Below, one piece after another: positions 23,039 to 34,388 of a DNA stretch of 64,000 nt. Source of the stretch: Takashimella koratensis. Taxonomy: Eukaryota; Basidiomycota; Tremellomycetes; Trichosporonales; Tetragoniomycetaceae. The position numbers were made by a program, and so were the translations under genes. Under the pieces are notes generated by a model. It ran no database searches. It was not told the DNA's origin and was given only the letters and a program-made list of their open reading frames with translations. The stretch spans positions 248,001 through 312,000 of the forward strand of contig BCKT01000005.1 of the NCBI GenBank assembly GCA_003116875.1, given 5' to 3'. The first letter of the stretch is position 1. Each line of letters begins with the position of its first letter.

Positions 23039-23622
23039 GAGAAGGTAATGTGTAAAGATGTAAAGACAAGATGTGGGATATGAGAGGGTAAAGGTATGAG
23101 ATGATTAAGGATATGTAAGAGGTGAAGGACAAGGTGAAGAGGAGAAAGGAGTCGTGGATGAGACAAAGTGAGAAAGAGCAAACCAGAAATCGTGAAATTG
23201 AAATTTATACACAAAAAGAATCCTGGGGCCCCGCTCCATGTCGTTTCACGTGGCTGTCGTCGACCCACGTAGATTATCGTCCCATGATCCCATGATCGCG
23301 TCGTCTCATGGCCTGTGGGTCCGGGGGTCGATGCACTGTAAGTCTGATCAATCTAGTAGGTCAGGGATTCGTACATTGGTTTACGTAGCAGTTCACATGC
23401 ACACCATAACGGAAGACGGAGAGAGCGTACACGAGCTATCCAGCAGAGGCAGACGCGATACAAACAGTCGTTCAAGCAAACTTGTTTCAGGTTTTCAGTT
23501 CTTCCTCCGTCACAACATAACAGAACAGCACAATACATAGCGACCGCGAGTCGCTTTTTCACATTGCACCTCCCTGATCATAGGAGGCCACCACGTCTGG
23601 TAGTCGGGACTTGATACCTCGA
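23039..23622. other. Spacer, RSM22 promoter and FRD 3' flank
   Basis: About 580 bases with no gene. It has an A-rich stretch (23150-23220) close to RSM22 and TTCACGTGG near 23245. Confidence 0.4.
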
Positions 23623-26430
23623 TTACTTCTTGACGGTACCGATGACTGCATCCATCAGCACCCGCCTCTCCACCGTAAATCTATCGCCGCGGACTCACCA
23701 GTGTCAGGCGCGTACTTTGAGATCGCGTTAGGCGGGTGGATCATCGCGAACTCCCTGTTAATACCAGATTAGCAACTCCTTCCCTTGCTGTATTACACTC
23801 TTTACTTACTCAGTGGCGTCGCGCCCCGCATAAAGGAGGATGGCCTTGGCACCTCCCGCTGTGACACGTCAGTTCTTACCCCTCCACTCGTCCATTCCTC
23901 ATCACTTACGGTGGTCGTTCAAGAAGCTGTAATCGTCAGCACAATTCAATTCTCTTCCCCTCCACCCCTGACTCACTTGGTAACATCCAACACCTGACCA
24001 TCGATAATGACCCAGATATCGTCATCTTTGTTATGTTTGGCCACTTCCTCGACTGTATATTCCTTCCCCGTGTCACCCTTCTTCTTCGCCTCAGGTTCCG
24101 GGATCTTGCTCTGTTCGAGCTGAGCTGCGGTCTTGTCCCCTTGCCTGGCCGGCTGGCTCTCAGCGGGTCGAGGTTGCTCGTGAGTCCCCGAGGACTGGAG
24201 AGAGGCACCGTCGCTGTCCGCCCAGGAGAACTGAAGGTTGACAGCTTTGGACGCAGGGTCGACTTTGATCTTAGTCTCCAGCAGGTGGTTCCCGACAGTC
24301 GCGAGGCGGTTGGCGGCACGCTCGTTGGACAGCTGAGAGAAGAGGTACGACGACGCCGAGTCGCCGGCAACTCGACCAAAAACGACGCAACCGCTGAATG
24401 TTAGCAGGCGCTTGCTTGAGCCAACCTACAGAAGGGAGGAACCACCAAGACGGTTGGCACCGTGGACACCGCCTGCGAGCTCTCCACAGGCGTAAAGACC
24501 AGGAATCGGCTTGTCGCCCCCGTTGTGCACAGCCGAGTCGGTACCGATCTCAAGACCACCCATGGTCTACCAATCAGTCGTTGCTATTAATCCAACTTAC
24601 GTAGTGGAGAACCGGAGTCTGTTGGTTAGCCTTGCCCATCTAGATAACTCACCATAAGCGCCACGTGGAAGCTGTCGTCCATCCTAAACTCGCCACCTTG
24701 GAAGAACTACCGTCAGTTGTGCACGCCGATGTCACCCACCTTCTTGCCAAACGGATCCGAGCCGGGGTTCTTAGAGTAGTGGTTGTGGTTATCAACTGAT
24801 GCGTCAGCTGCTGCCACTCAGCTAGTAGCCTACAGGTCTTCTTGATGACATCGGGGCTAACGCCAATCTCCTTGGCGAGTTCTTCACCCGAATTGAACTT
24901 TTTCATAAGTCCACGACCGACGTAATGCTTGCAGTGCCACTCGATCTCCTTGCTCGACTGGCCATTGAGCACGAGTCGAACCGGGAACTATACGTCAGCC
25001 TCCCGCTGATACCTCAGGCCTACCTTGTTGTTCTCCCACATCTTGCCGGTGACGTAGTCTCGGTGCTGCAACTGAAAAATTAGCCTGGACTTTGCGTAAA
25101 ACTTACTTCATCGACGAAACGGTTGCCCGTGCTGTCGAGGAGGATACCGCCGACACCTCGGAGCGCCTCGGCGGCGAGGAATTTAACCTGCCATCAGCTC
25201 AAGCTAAAATGCGAACCCACCTTGGCCTCGGGGTCTTTGGGGTCGACGAGACCAGTCGGATGGACTTGAACTTTCTCAAGGTCGATACCCTTGGCGCCGA
25301 TCGCCATTGCCATCTTGTGACCATCGCCAGTGCAGTGATCACCGTTGGTCGTGGGCTAAGGTCAGCTTTGGTGTTCAGGAAACAAATTACCAAGTTGTAG
25401 TACTCTGGCCTGTGCTTCTTGAGGAGCGAGTCGCCGGTAAAGTCGGCAGCGTATCCACCGGTCGCGAGGATGACCACGCCGTGCTCGGTGTACTGAGTGT
25501 CGTGAGCTTATGTCCGTCACCATGACCACCAAACTCACGCTCTTGCCGCCCTGCTCGTACTCGACACCGACGACCTTGTCGCCCTCATTGATCAACTTGT
25601 TGACCTTGGCCTTCTTGAGAACTGCGTATCAGCGCTGCTCATACCTGGTACTCACTCTTCACGCGGTCTGGCTTGCTCTCGGCGAGGTCCTCAAGCTGGA
25701 TCAATCAGCACCGATCCTTGAGAACACAACTTGTCTGGGACATGGAACATACCTTCTCCATCAGGGCGTAGGTGATGGTCATACCAGGGAACTGCTGCCC
25801 ACCACGGTGTGTACGCTTCTCGCTGTGTCCACCGAGTCGCGAGACCTTGGAGAGATCGAGGTTGAACCTCTCGACGAGCCAATTGACCGCGTCCCCCGAT
25901 CGGTGAGTGAGGACTTTGATCAGGTCGTCACGAGCAAGGTCGCGAGCTGATTTCTTGGTATCGGCGAAACTGTGGTGCGTGAGCTGGGTCCGGTTTATGG
26001 AAGCAAATGAGCTCACAACTTCGCCGCCGTGTCTGGGATTCCGAGGTCCTGTGTAGGCGATCAGTGATGCTCATGTGGAACAGAGAAAAAATCTGCATAC
26101 CGCTTGAGCCTGTGAAGATGGTCAGTCAATGCGAGCACGATCAAGAAGAACGACTTGCCTGAGTTCCGGCGCCGTTGATCCCACTGGTCGCTTTGGTCGA
26201 GTTACCCTACGCGTCAGTGGAGTGTAGTCGGTTATACTCACTCCCATGAAACTGTTCTTGTCGAGCAGGATCTGCGTGGGTCGTGAGTCAGCGTCGTGTC
26301 TTGGCAATATAGGAGGGAGCATGGGTCTCGGTTCTCAACTCACGACGTTGCCGCCGCGTTCAAGGACGGTGTGGGCTGCTGAGAGGCCCGAGAGACCGCC
26401 GCCGACGATGATGACTTTTGCGGTGGACAT
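23623..26430 (-). CDS. FAD-dependent fumarate reductase with C-terminal cytochrome b5 domain
   Basis: Soluble flavoprotein of the Osm1/Frd1 family, which reduces fumarate to succinate and helps reoxidise FADH2/NADH in low oxygen. Twenty-two exons sum to 630 aa. The start [20 protein letters not shown] is the FAD-binding GxGxxG fold. [66 protein letters not shown] and CVVFGR are fumarate reductase signatures with the substrate and catalytic residues. A linker rich in K/E/Q leads to a cytochrome b5 domain ([20 protein letters not shown], then [17 protein letters not shown] with heme-ligand HPGG). It ends [16 protein letters not shown]. Exon 4 is only 9 nt (26109-26101), exon 16 is 18 nt, and the intron between exons 3 and 4 has a GC donor (CAG|GCAAGT). 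No clear mitochondrial leader is seen. Confidence 0.93.
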
Positions 26431-27010
26431 GATTGTGCGGTGGAAGAGGTGTCTAGGGAGAAAGGAGTGTGAGCGGGTGGTGGTTGCGGTATGCTTGGAT
26501 CGGGAGTGAAGGTGGAGTGTTCAGTGTAGTGATACTCACAGAGCGTGTGGATGAGTAGAGGTGTGGGGTGGATTTGGTAGTACAGACGATGGAGACGAGG
26601 GAGAAGGAGTCTCTTGAGGAGTATCCGAGTACGACGAGTACGAATCGAGGCGATGAGATTGGATGAATGGAATGTGTGTGTGTGTGTGTGTCTGTGTGTC
26701 TGTGTGTGTGAAGTGGACAGCCGAGACCTTGTTCAACCAGCGCGTAGCTAGACGTAATCCATTTCCATTCAATCAGAATTACCTCTTTCGGCAACTCCCG
26801 GTTATGTCGTTTGCCTGTGCGACTTACAGGGGTAAACGGGGGTACTATATACACTTGGCTGGATTCCCCACCCCTACAGCCACCCTCGTGTCCTCCACGT
26901 GTCGCCATTCACGTCGACTCCATTCATCCCTCTCCTCAACGTTCAGCCCCTTGTTCATCTCTTCGAAAACCGCCCATCTACTCATCGCAACTACCTCAAC
27001 CACCTTGGCC
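26431..27010. promoter_or_regulatory. Divergent promoter between fumarate reductase and DPM2
   Basis: 580 bases between two divergent starts. It contains a (TG)n microsatellite at 26673-26710 and no gene. Promoter role is inferred from position. Confidence 0.45.
26673..26710. repeat. (TG)n microsatellite with two tct interruptions
   Basis: About 38 bases of alternating TG, interrupted by two C substitutions, in the FRD-DPM2 divergent spacer. Confidence 0.9.
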
Positions 27011-27456
27011 ATGGTAAGTCGAGAGCTCCTCTTTGGTCCTCCCTCTCGCAACCAGATAACAGCTGCGCAGCTTTGTTTCATTCGCACACAGCTGACATAC
27101 CCCAGGCGACATCAGACAAACTTCTCGGGTCGGCAATGCTGCTCGTTGCCGCCTTTGTCTTTGTCTACTACACCACCTGGGCCCTGTTCTTGGTAAGTCT
27201 TCGCCACGCACCAAAGATCACATGAGCCAACTACCTTCCTCTTGTCTTCATTCGACCCTCATCACCCGCGGCTGATCACCCGCAGCCATTCGTCGGATCC
27301 GACTCGCCCTTGCACGCTTTCTTCCCACCACGAGAATGGGCAGTCCGACTTCCTGCTTTGCTCCTCCTCACTGGTCTCGCAGGTATCGGGGCTTTTTTCG
27401 CGCGTGTCAGTATGGCGGAAGCACGCAAGCGGGCGTCGGCGGGCAAGAAGGCGTAG
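27011..27456 (+). CDS. DPM2: Dolichol phosphate mannose synthase regulatory subunit
   Basis: Small ER membrane subunit that stabilises the Dpm1 catalytic subunit making dolichol-P-mannose for GPI anchors and mannosylation. Exons 27011-27013, 27106-27192 and 27286-27456 give 86 aa, about the length of human DPM2. Two TM segments (GSAMLLVAAFVFVYYTTWAL and RLPALLLLTGLAGIGAFFAR) flank the conserved loop PFVGSDSPLHAFFPPREWAV. A basic C-terminus (KRASAGKKA) follows. The initiator ATG forms an exon of its own coding part: ATG is followed at once by GTAAGT and a 92-nt intron. The start is chosen because the next exon has no other Met before the first TM segment. Confidence 0.92.
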
Positions 27457-29284
27457 CGATAGAGCATGGTCCGCAGCGGTTGCTAAGAGGTGGGCGAAGG
27501 GTATTAGGGCAGAGGGGGGAGAGACAACGTCTGCTAGGTGGGGAAGAAGAGTGATTGCGTGTACAGAGAGGGTGAGGAGAACGCGATAGGTGTCCAGGTG
27601 GTCTGTAGATCTACGCTGGTTTGTATATGCATCCATGACTGCGATTGAGACTGGTGGTGGCTCAATGACTATCTCGTGTCCCTTCTTTTCCTTTTCTACA
27701 CGCGCACCTCTATCTTGGCCATGGGTGCATCAGTCGGCCTCCTTGTACGGGAGCAGGACGGGCAACATGCAGCTATGAAAACTAAACAACACTACCAGCT
27801 AGCTAACACTACGCAAATGCAGGGAGGGCGGGAGGAGCTTTGAGAGGCTTTGGACGGCTCAGACGGTGTTGGATGTGCGATGGTGCTAGATCCTCCCCAG
27901 GTGCACTCTTCTCTCGTTCAACACTCACGTGACCCTCCAGCTTCGCCTCTTTCGGCGCTAATGACGTGGCAATCCACGTGGGTCCCATTGTTCGGGCGAT
28001 ATCGGGAAAAGGTGCCGCTCCAAACGCACTTGTACCTGCTTTCCCTCTATCGGGCCCGACCTCCATCCAGGCGCATCCTCACACTGACTGCCCCTTTGTG
28101 CCCACTACCTTGGCTGCGGCCGAAACCATTGACCATGGACCATTCATCACTCCCCATTCCCCATCCCCCGGGCCCGTGAAGCTCATCTTTTTCCCTGGTA
28201 CTCTAAACTCCTCTATCTGCTCAGTCGCTTGTTCGCCCTTGTTCTTGGCAACCTCGCAGACCAAAGTCCAGAGACCATATGAACCAGATTCTTGCTGCGC
28301 ATACAACTTGGAACTCGGTACCGCTGAAAAGAGCACACGACGATCTGCGGTGGCCCAACCCGCTCTGTACTTGTCCAACCACTCAGTCCGGGTCCACATC
28401 TCTCTTGACGAGTTCCGAAAGTACTCGGGCCGACCAAACCTACCCAGCATTCCCTCCGTCCTCGTTGCCAACCAGCTGTCGACCGACGGACCCGAAGCGC
28501 CCTTTTGAGATTCGTCAGAGCTTCCTCACGAGCGAGTTAGCCATAAAGATTCAAGCCAACGCTCAGGGTCCTTGCTGTCTCTACTCGTTTGGGCATCTGC
28601 CTCTCTTGGCCTCTTTGCCCCGAGCTCTATTTTCGCCCGCTTTTTCAATCTCGGTCCTGGATTTTATTCCGCCTGCCTTGCATTTTCTTTTTTTTCTTTT
28701 TCTCCCTCCAGCCTGGATGGGATTGATTTCCATTTGCCTCCATCCTCCACCCCAACTCGCTTGACTACGCCCACGCCCCGCTTGATCCTTGTCCCTCTCG
28801 TCCCACCTCTCAGATCCTTGAGCTCCGTACCCACCCGCGCCTGATCCTTTTTCCGTCCGCTAGTCTCTCTCCCTCTCTCGCACTTTTCCGGCCTTCTCCC
28901 TCTCCTCCCGCGCCTGGCCTGCCCTGGCTGCCTGCCTTTGAGTGCCACCAAACAATCGCCCCCGTTCGATTTTCTTTCGCCCGAACGTTTATCAGATATG
29001 CCTCCCTAGTCTACTCCCACTCACACCCAACCAGAGAGAAAAAAAAATCACCCCGCCCCCCTTGTCGCCCGTTGCGAGGCATTTTTCGATAGATATCAAA
29101 TACCTCACCCCCCCGCCTGTCCCCATCTCCTCTTTCCCCCGTTCATCCCCTTCACGACCTCTTTCTCTCCCCATCACTCCTCCCCTCCTCACCACCGCTC
29201 CCATCCTTCCCCATCTCTTCTTGCCCGCTCGACACCACCCACGTTCTTATCACTCCATCTTCACTCCCTACTTCCCCTCCAGCC
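27457..29284. other. Long spacer and pyrimidine-rich leader upstream of the ferroxidase gene
   Basis: About 1.8 kb. No gene is supported; a 130-aa minus-strand ORF at 28079-28471 is discussed under rejected items. A TCACGTGA motif lies at 27925-27932. From about 28560 to 29284 the + strand is very C/T-rich, which suggests a promoter and 5' leader of the FET3-type gene. No clear iron-responsive GATA cluster stood out by eye. Confidence 0.4.
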
Positions 29285-31807
29285 ATGGTGCGCAACGTTG
29301 CTACCGCCTTGGCCCTCTTGGGCGTCGCCCACGCCGCTGTCCTCGAGCACTGGTGGAACATTTCCTACGCCGAGGCCAACCCGGACGGCGTGAGTCTGCT
29401 ATCTCCCATCATCTCCCTATCGTCTCACTCACACTACCTCAGCTCTACACCCGTCGAGTCATCGGTGTCAACGGATCTTGGCCGTGAGTACCTATTCTAC
29501 AACACTTGCATCCCAATCATTTTCCCCCATGCCCAGCACCCTCGTCTCCCTATACTCTCGCTGACATTTTCCCAGCCCACCCGCGATCTGGTCCACCCAG
29601 GGTGACACTATCCTTATCCACGCCTACAACGGTCTTGGGGACGCCTCGATCCCGACCGCCCTGCACGCGCACGGGATGATGTTCAATGGAACTAGCTACT
29701 ACGACGGTGCGGTCGGTGTCACTCAATGTGGCATTCCCATGGGCGAGACCCTCGATTACTACATTGACACTTCGTACAATGTCGGCACCTTCTGGATTCA
29801 CGGTCACTACAATGGTCAATACGTCGACGGTCTCCGTGCTCGTAAGTGACCACCCCATCATCCGCACACCACGCACATCACCTTGCTCACCCTCCCCAGC
29901 ATCAATCATTCTCCCCGCTACTAACAAAACCGGCCGAAGCGACAACGTTACCTGGGACTACGACTACACGATCGTCATGAGCGACTGGTACCACGATCAA
30001 CACCAGGACCTTCTCGTCAACGAGTTCCTCAACTGGAAGAACCCAACCGGTGCCGAGCCCGTTCCCGATTCGGCGATCATGTACCTCGCTACCAACGGAA
30101 CCTACGTCCAGACCAACGAGGAGCTCTCAACCGGTGTCGGAGTGGGAAACAACCTCAGTATCCCCTTCGAGGCTGGCAAGAACTATCGACTCCGCATGGT
30201 CAACACCGGTGCCCTCGGCAGTGAGTACACCCTAAGCTTGTCTGAATCTAATACTGATTTGTATCAGTGTTCTGGGTCGGAATCGACCAGCACGACATGT
30301 ACCTCATCGAAGTTGACGGTGTGGACATTGAACCCACCCTTGTGGACACTGTCACGGTCGCTGTTGCTCAGCGTTACTCGGTCCTTGTCACTGCCAAGAA
30401 CGAGACCGACACCAACTACGCTATGATGTTCATGCAGGACACGGACATGTACGATACCGTTCCCGACAACCTCGTGATCAACAACACGATTCAGATCACG
30501 TACAACTCCAACGCCGCACCAGCGACAGAGGTCGAGTACGGTGATATTCCCGATGTGGACGAGACTCAGTGGTCCCCTCTCGCCAATCAACCGTCCGCCG
30601 AGGCCGATGTCGAATTTGACATCAACTTCATGTTCGACGTGAGTCACTTTTTATACCAATGAAGGGTGGTAAGCTGACACTCTGTGCAGACTTTTGACGA
30701 CGGTACCAACCGAGCCTCGATCAACAACATGTAAGTTGTCCTATCCCTTCTCCCTTTGTTCAAAGTACACAATTCAGCCTTCGACTAACCCTCTGCAGCA
30801 CGTACATCTCCCCCAGTGTCCCGTCCATCTTCACCGCGCTGTCCATGGGCAACGACTCGTTCAACACCGCCGTCTACGGTGCGATGACCAACGCGTTCAC
30901 CTACAAGCACATGCAGAATATCCAAGTGACCATTTGGAATTGGGACTCTGGATCCCACCCTTTCCACCTCCACGGGTACGTCGTTGAGCATCTCACCCTT
31001 CATGCCTACGTCTCCCAAGCGTCTACCCACGACCCAATGAAGTTGAAGCCTGGGCTGACTCTACCTTAGACACGAGTTCCAGGTCATTGAGAAGAGCATG
31101 GACGTCACCTCCAACGACACCTCGATCAACCCCCCTATCGTCGAGGGACAGGCTAACCCTATGCGCCGAGACACTATCGCTATCCCAGGCGGAGGCAAGG
31201 TCGTCATCCGATGGCGTGCGGACAACCCGGGCGCCTGGTTCTTCCACTGCCACGTGAGTTCCCCAAAACTTGACACGCAAGGACTTGAAGCTGACATAGC
31301 CCCACCCACCCCAGATCGACTGGCACTTGAGCTCTGGTCTCGCCGCTGTCATGATCGAGGCTCCCGAGGCGTTCCAGGCAAACACCACCATCCCGTCGCA
31401 GATGTACGACCACTGCAAATTCTTCAACCAGGCTACCACTGGTAACGTTGTTGGTCTCAACTCGACTACCGATTTCAAGGGCCAGCCATGGGGTCCCTTC
31501 CCGCTCGTCATGGTGAGTCCTACTCTGTGCCACAGCTCGACCTCTTTTCCCATGTTCCCGTTTTTCTTTTCCCTCATCTGTGACTGCAACCGCCTGGTTC
31601 ACCGCTGACTCGACTCAGGGCTGGACACCCAAAGCCATCGGCGCTCTCGCAGGGTGCATCATCACTGCCTTGCTCGGTTTCGCCACCATTGTCTGGTACG
31701 GATGGGGTGAACTTGACGAGCAAGAGATCGAGGACGAGATCAAGGCCAAGGTCGCGGCCAAGCAAGCCAAGGTCCCGCTCTGGAAACGCGTCGCCGGTCG
31801 TAGCTAG
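29285..31807 (+). CDS. FET3: Membrane-anchored multicopper ferroxidase (Fet3-type)
   Basis: Oxidises Fe(II) at the cell surface for high-affinity uptake through an Ftr1 permease, or acts as a related laccase-type oxidase. Ten exons give 630 aa. A signal peptide (MVRNVATALALLGVAHAAVL) is followed by three cupredoxin domains. Copper sites are visible in LHAHGMMFNG, TFWIHGHYNGQYVDG, SHPFHLHGHEFQV and FFHCHIDWHLSSGL (HCH-x3-H). Many NxS/T sites suggest glycosylation. A C-terminal TM segment (AIGALAGCIITALLGFATIV) and short basic tail (KVPLWKRVAGRS) fit Fet3 rather than secreted laccases. The first Cu motif and the region around GETLDYYIDTSYNVGTFWIH fit fungal Fet3. No FTR1 neighbour is present in the window, so the partner must be elsewhere. 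Confidence 0.92.
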
Positions 31808-32399
31808 GCAGCGTGTTGGAGGTCTTCATTCGGGCCAACGATTCTCACCTGGATTGTCGTCTCGGTTTAATCTGTAGATGTGAATAGTAGCAGATAGCAG
31901 AGAGCAGAGAGCAGCCATCAGGAAATTAGGCAAGTAGGGGAATGCTGACTAGACCTGGTGAACGAAAGCAAGGCGGCGCAAGGCGTGTGTCATGCATCTT
32001 GGATTAACGAGTCCCATTCTATCGAACTCTCACGTTGCCGTGGTGATCAGTTGGTGCTCCTTCACTACTTACCCACGCTCCCACCTAAAATCATTACCCA
32101 TCCACCAAACCACCTACCCCTACCTTTATGATTTGAAACCCTCACTCTGGTCCACGCTCTGTGTACTTTCCTTTCATCGCCTTTGTGTGGTCGTCCATAC
32201 ACGTTTTTCTCCTCTGCTATACTCTCCGCTCCGATCTCCTCTCCGGTCCACAAGTCTCATGCCCCAAATCTCAAGTCTCATGCCCCAAATCTCAACTTGA
32301 CAGACCGTCCAAGTCGACCATCCAGTCCACCACATCGACAAGCCCACGACCTGGCACTTTCGATCTCCCACATCTACACATCCTGCAATCCACGACGAT
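31808..32399. other. Spacer before the tandem family, with a 21-bp direct repeat
   Basis: FET3 3' flank and promoter of the first family member. It contains two perfect copies of a 21-bp repeat (caagtctcatgccccaaatc plus t) at 32251-32292 and short cagagag repeats near 31890-31915. No gene is seen. Confidence 0.5.
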
Positions 32400-33095
32400 A
32401 TGGCGAATCAGACTGAGGACCAAGCGGAGAACGCCGTCAATTCCGTCTTCGTCCCGTTCACGACAGCTGAAGTGTCTATTGACCAACTCGTCGAGCCCGG
32501 GTTGGTTTCCGACAACGCCTGGCTCAAAGAAATCAATGACGATCAGTTACTCACACGCACAACCGTCTCCATCTTCTCTAGGTGGTCTTCCAATAACGAG
32601 TTATGTACCGACTTTCTCATCATTCCGTCCGACCAAGAAAAGAGCTGGGATTCGGTTCCTCGAGACTCGAGAAAGTGGAATGTCGGCATTCCGATAGATG
32701 GGTCAAGACTTGTTCTCGATTTGATCAACAGGAAAGATCCAGGGATCGTCACCTTCCTCAAGCAAGACCCACCCAACCTCACAGAGTCTGAAGCAACTTC
32801 CCCTACTCCAACCTGCTGCTCCACTCCCCTCTCCCTTCCTACCCCCTCTTCCACCGATACTACTCCCGATTCATCTCCAGCTCACTCTACTACCCCGTCG
32901 ACTCGACAGGGAAAAGGCCAAGGACGTCCAATGCACGTCCGGCGCTGTATCCTCGTCCCCTTCGATAAAGACCCATATCCCGCTCCTGAAACCGAGTCGA
33001 GCTTTCCGGATACCGTAAAACTAAATGGGAGGGTTTATGATCGCCTCCAAGGCTCAGAGGGGACTTTGTGGACTGTTTGGGAACGATTCAGGTGA
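32400..33095 (+). CDS. Tandem orphan family, member A1
   Basis: Intronless, 231 aa, from ATG 32400. I do not recognise the family. It shares a core with the downstream copies: a Trp block (KWNVGIPIDGSRLVLDL), a Ser/Thr/Pro-rich low-complexity linker, a VP strand (RRCILVPFDKDPYP) and a C-terminal block (FPDTVKLNGRVYDRLQGSEG, then TLWTVWERF). No signal peptide, TM segment or Cys pattern is seen, so a cytosolic or nuclear globular protein is likely. This is the first of about ten + strand copies over 16 kb and lies just after FET3. No function is proposed. Confidence 0.75.
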   Translation: MANQTEDQAENAVNSVFVPFTTAEVSIDQLVEPGLVSDNAWLKEINDDQLLTRTTVSIFSRWSSNNELCTDFLIIPSDQEKSWDSVPRDSRKWNVGIPIDGSRLVLDLINRKDPGIVTFLKQDPPNLTESEATSPTPTCCSTPLSLPTPSSTDTTPDSSPAHSTTPSTRQGKGQGRPMHVRRCILVPFDKDPYPAPETESSFPDTVKLNGRVYDRLQGSEGTLWTVWERFR

Positions 33096-33791
33096 TTTTC
33101 TCATATTGTACAAATAGGAGTGTGTTATTGCAGTGGTACAAAGGTGGAGTGGAAGAGGTGAACTGGACGATAATGTATACTACCTATTGTACTGTGCAAA
33201 CAATTCCATATGCAATCTGCGTGACCAAAAGACAACACCGGGGCTGGAGTGGTTCAGATCAAGCTCCCCGTTGGTCCATACCACTTCCTTGCCACCGGAG
33301 GAGAGAGAAGGGTTCTTTTCGAAGAGGCGGTTCAGCTCCACTTTGCGCTAGCCTTCCTTGACAAGGCTGACAGATCCTTTGAGATACCCCTTGAGACGTC
33401 TGTTCGTCACTCATGGTGTATTGGCTTACGCCGACGCCCCAGGTCTTTAGTCAGCCAAGCCAAAGAGCCTTCTGAACAGCTTTCAACAAGTGATTACACC
33501 TCTCCTCCCTCGGCTTTCCTTTGCTCTTCTCACGCCCCCTCTCTCTTTCCCCCCTCATGCCTTTTGCCTTTCCTCCTCACCTTCCCCCTCGCACTGAGTT
33601 CTGTATGCCCCCTCCCTGTCCCCCTGCCCCCCGAGCCTTCAGCCTTCTCTACAGCTGCTGGAACACTACATATACACATCAACCGAAATAAATTCCCCTC
33701 CTCTTCCCCATCCCTCAACAAGTGCTTTCCCCACCGAACAATACCAACCCTGCATATCGATCACCGCACTCTTCGACCTTCGCACTTCACC
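33096..33791. other. Spacer A1-A2; paralogous promoter block
   Basis: No gene. From about 33425 to 33640 this spacer matches the A2-A3 spacer (34674-34890) by eye: both contain ccaggt-ttta-tcagcca, gccttctgaacagctt and a long C/T-rich tract starting cctctcctccctcg. A TATA-like acatatacac at about 33667 lies 125 bp before the A2 ATG. Duplication of whole promoter-gene units is the simplest reading. Confidence 0.6.
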
Positions 33792-34388
33792 ATGGCAGAG
33801 TCCGACAAATCCAAAGTGGTGATGAGCGGTCTCATGCGAGACAAAGAGGCAACCTTCCTCGATTTGCTTGACAAGGCTGCAAACTCAACCAAGACCCTTT
33901 CGGAACGACTTCCAAACACCACCACCGGTACAGTCGACTCGATACCGGTTCGCGTGTACCGTGGGAACACTCGGTTTTTCGACGGCGATTTCAACTTCAT
34001 CTTCGCTGCAATCTCGTCGGACAGTTCTCACCCCACCTCGATGCCGCCCTTTCACCCGGCATGGTCTCGGACTTACGACATGAGCTTTGCGGTTCTCACC
34101 TTTAAACAGAACCCGGCAGAAACCGGACCCTCATTCAGGCGCCATGTTGTGCGTCCATCGGAGCCGTCCACCACCTCTGCACCCGCAGCTTCCACAGCCT
34201 CCGGTCAAACGGAGGTGCTGCAGGTCCGTCAGTTCGCTTACGTTCCCGCCAAGTATGCGAACAATCTTTTCCCGGCCGAGTCATGGGAGGCCTTTCCCGA
34301 CACCTTTTCGCACAAAGGTGTGAAATTCACTCCCATGCAGGGCTGCGACGGAGCTCTTTGCTCGGTGGCGTATCCCTGGAAGAAATGA
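33792..34388 (+). CDS. Tandem orphan family, member A2
   Basis: Intronless, 198 aa from the ATG at 33792 (CCACC-like context). The longer open frame upstream is promoter sequence and uses no ATG. The core is seen as DFNFIFAAIS, then YDMSFAVLTFKQNP, a Ser/Ala/Thr linker, VRQFAYVPAKYANN and FPDTFSHKGVKFTPMQGCDG followed by ALCSVAYPWKK. Relative to A1 the Trp block is degraded, but the VP strand and the FPDT...DG block are kept. Function unknown. Confidence 0.75.
   Translation: MAESDKSKVVMSGLMRDKEATFLDLLDKAANSTKTLSERLPNTTTGTVDSIPVRVYRGNTRFFDGDFNFIFAAISSDSSHPTSMPPFHPAWSRTYDMSFAVLTFKQNPAETGPSFRRHVVRPSEPSTTSAPAASTASGQTEVLQVRQFAYVPAKYANNLFPAESWEAFPDTFSHKGVKFTPMQGCDGALCSVAYPWKK

Noticed and set aside
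28079..28471. 130-aa minus-strand ORF upstream of FET3
   Set aside because: Composition looks partly protein-like, but no family is recognised and no clean splice joins it to the open stretch at 27809-28066. It lies in a probable promoter region.
28560..29284. Several overlapping ORFs before FET3
   Set aside because: All derive from the pyrimidine-rich leader and differ only by frame.
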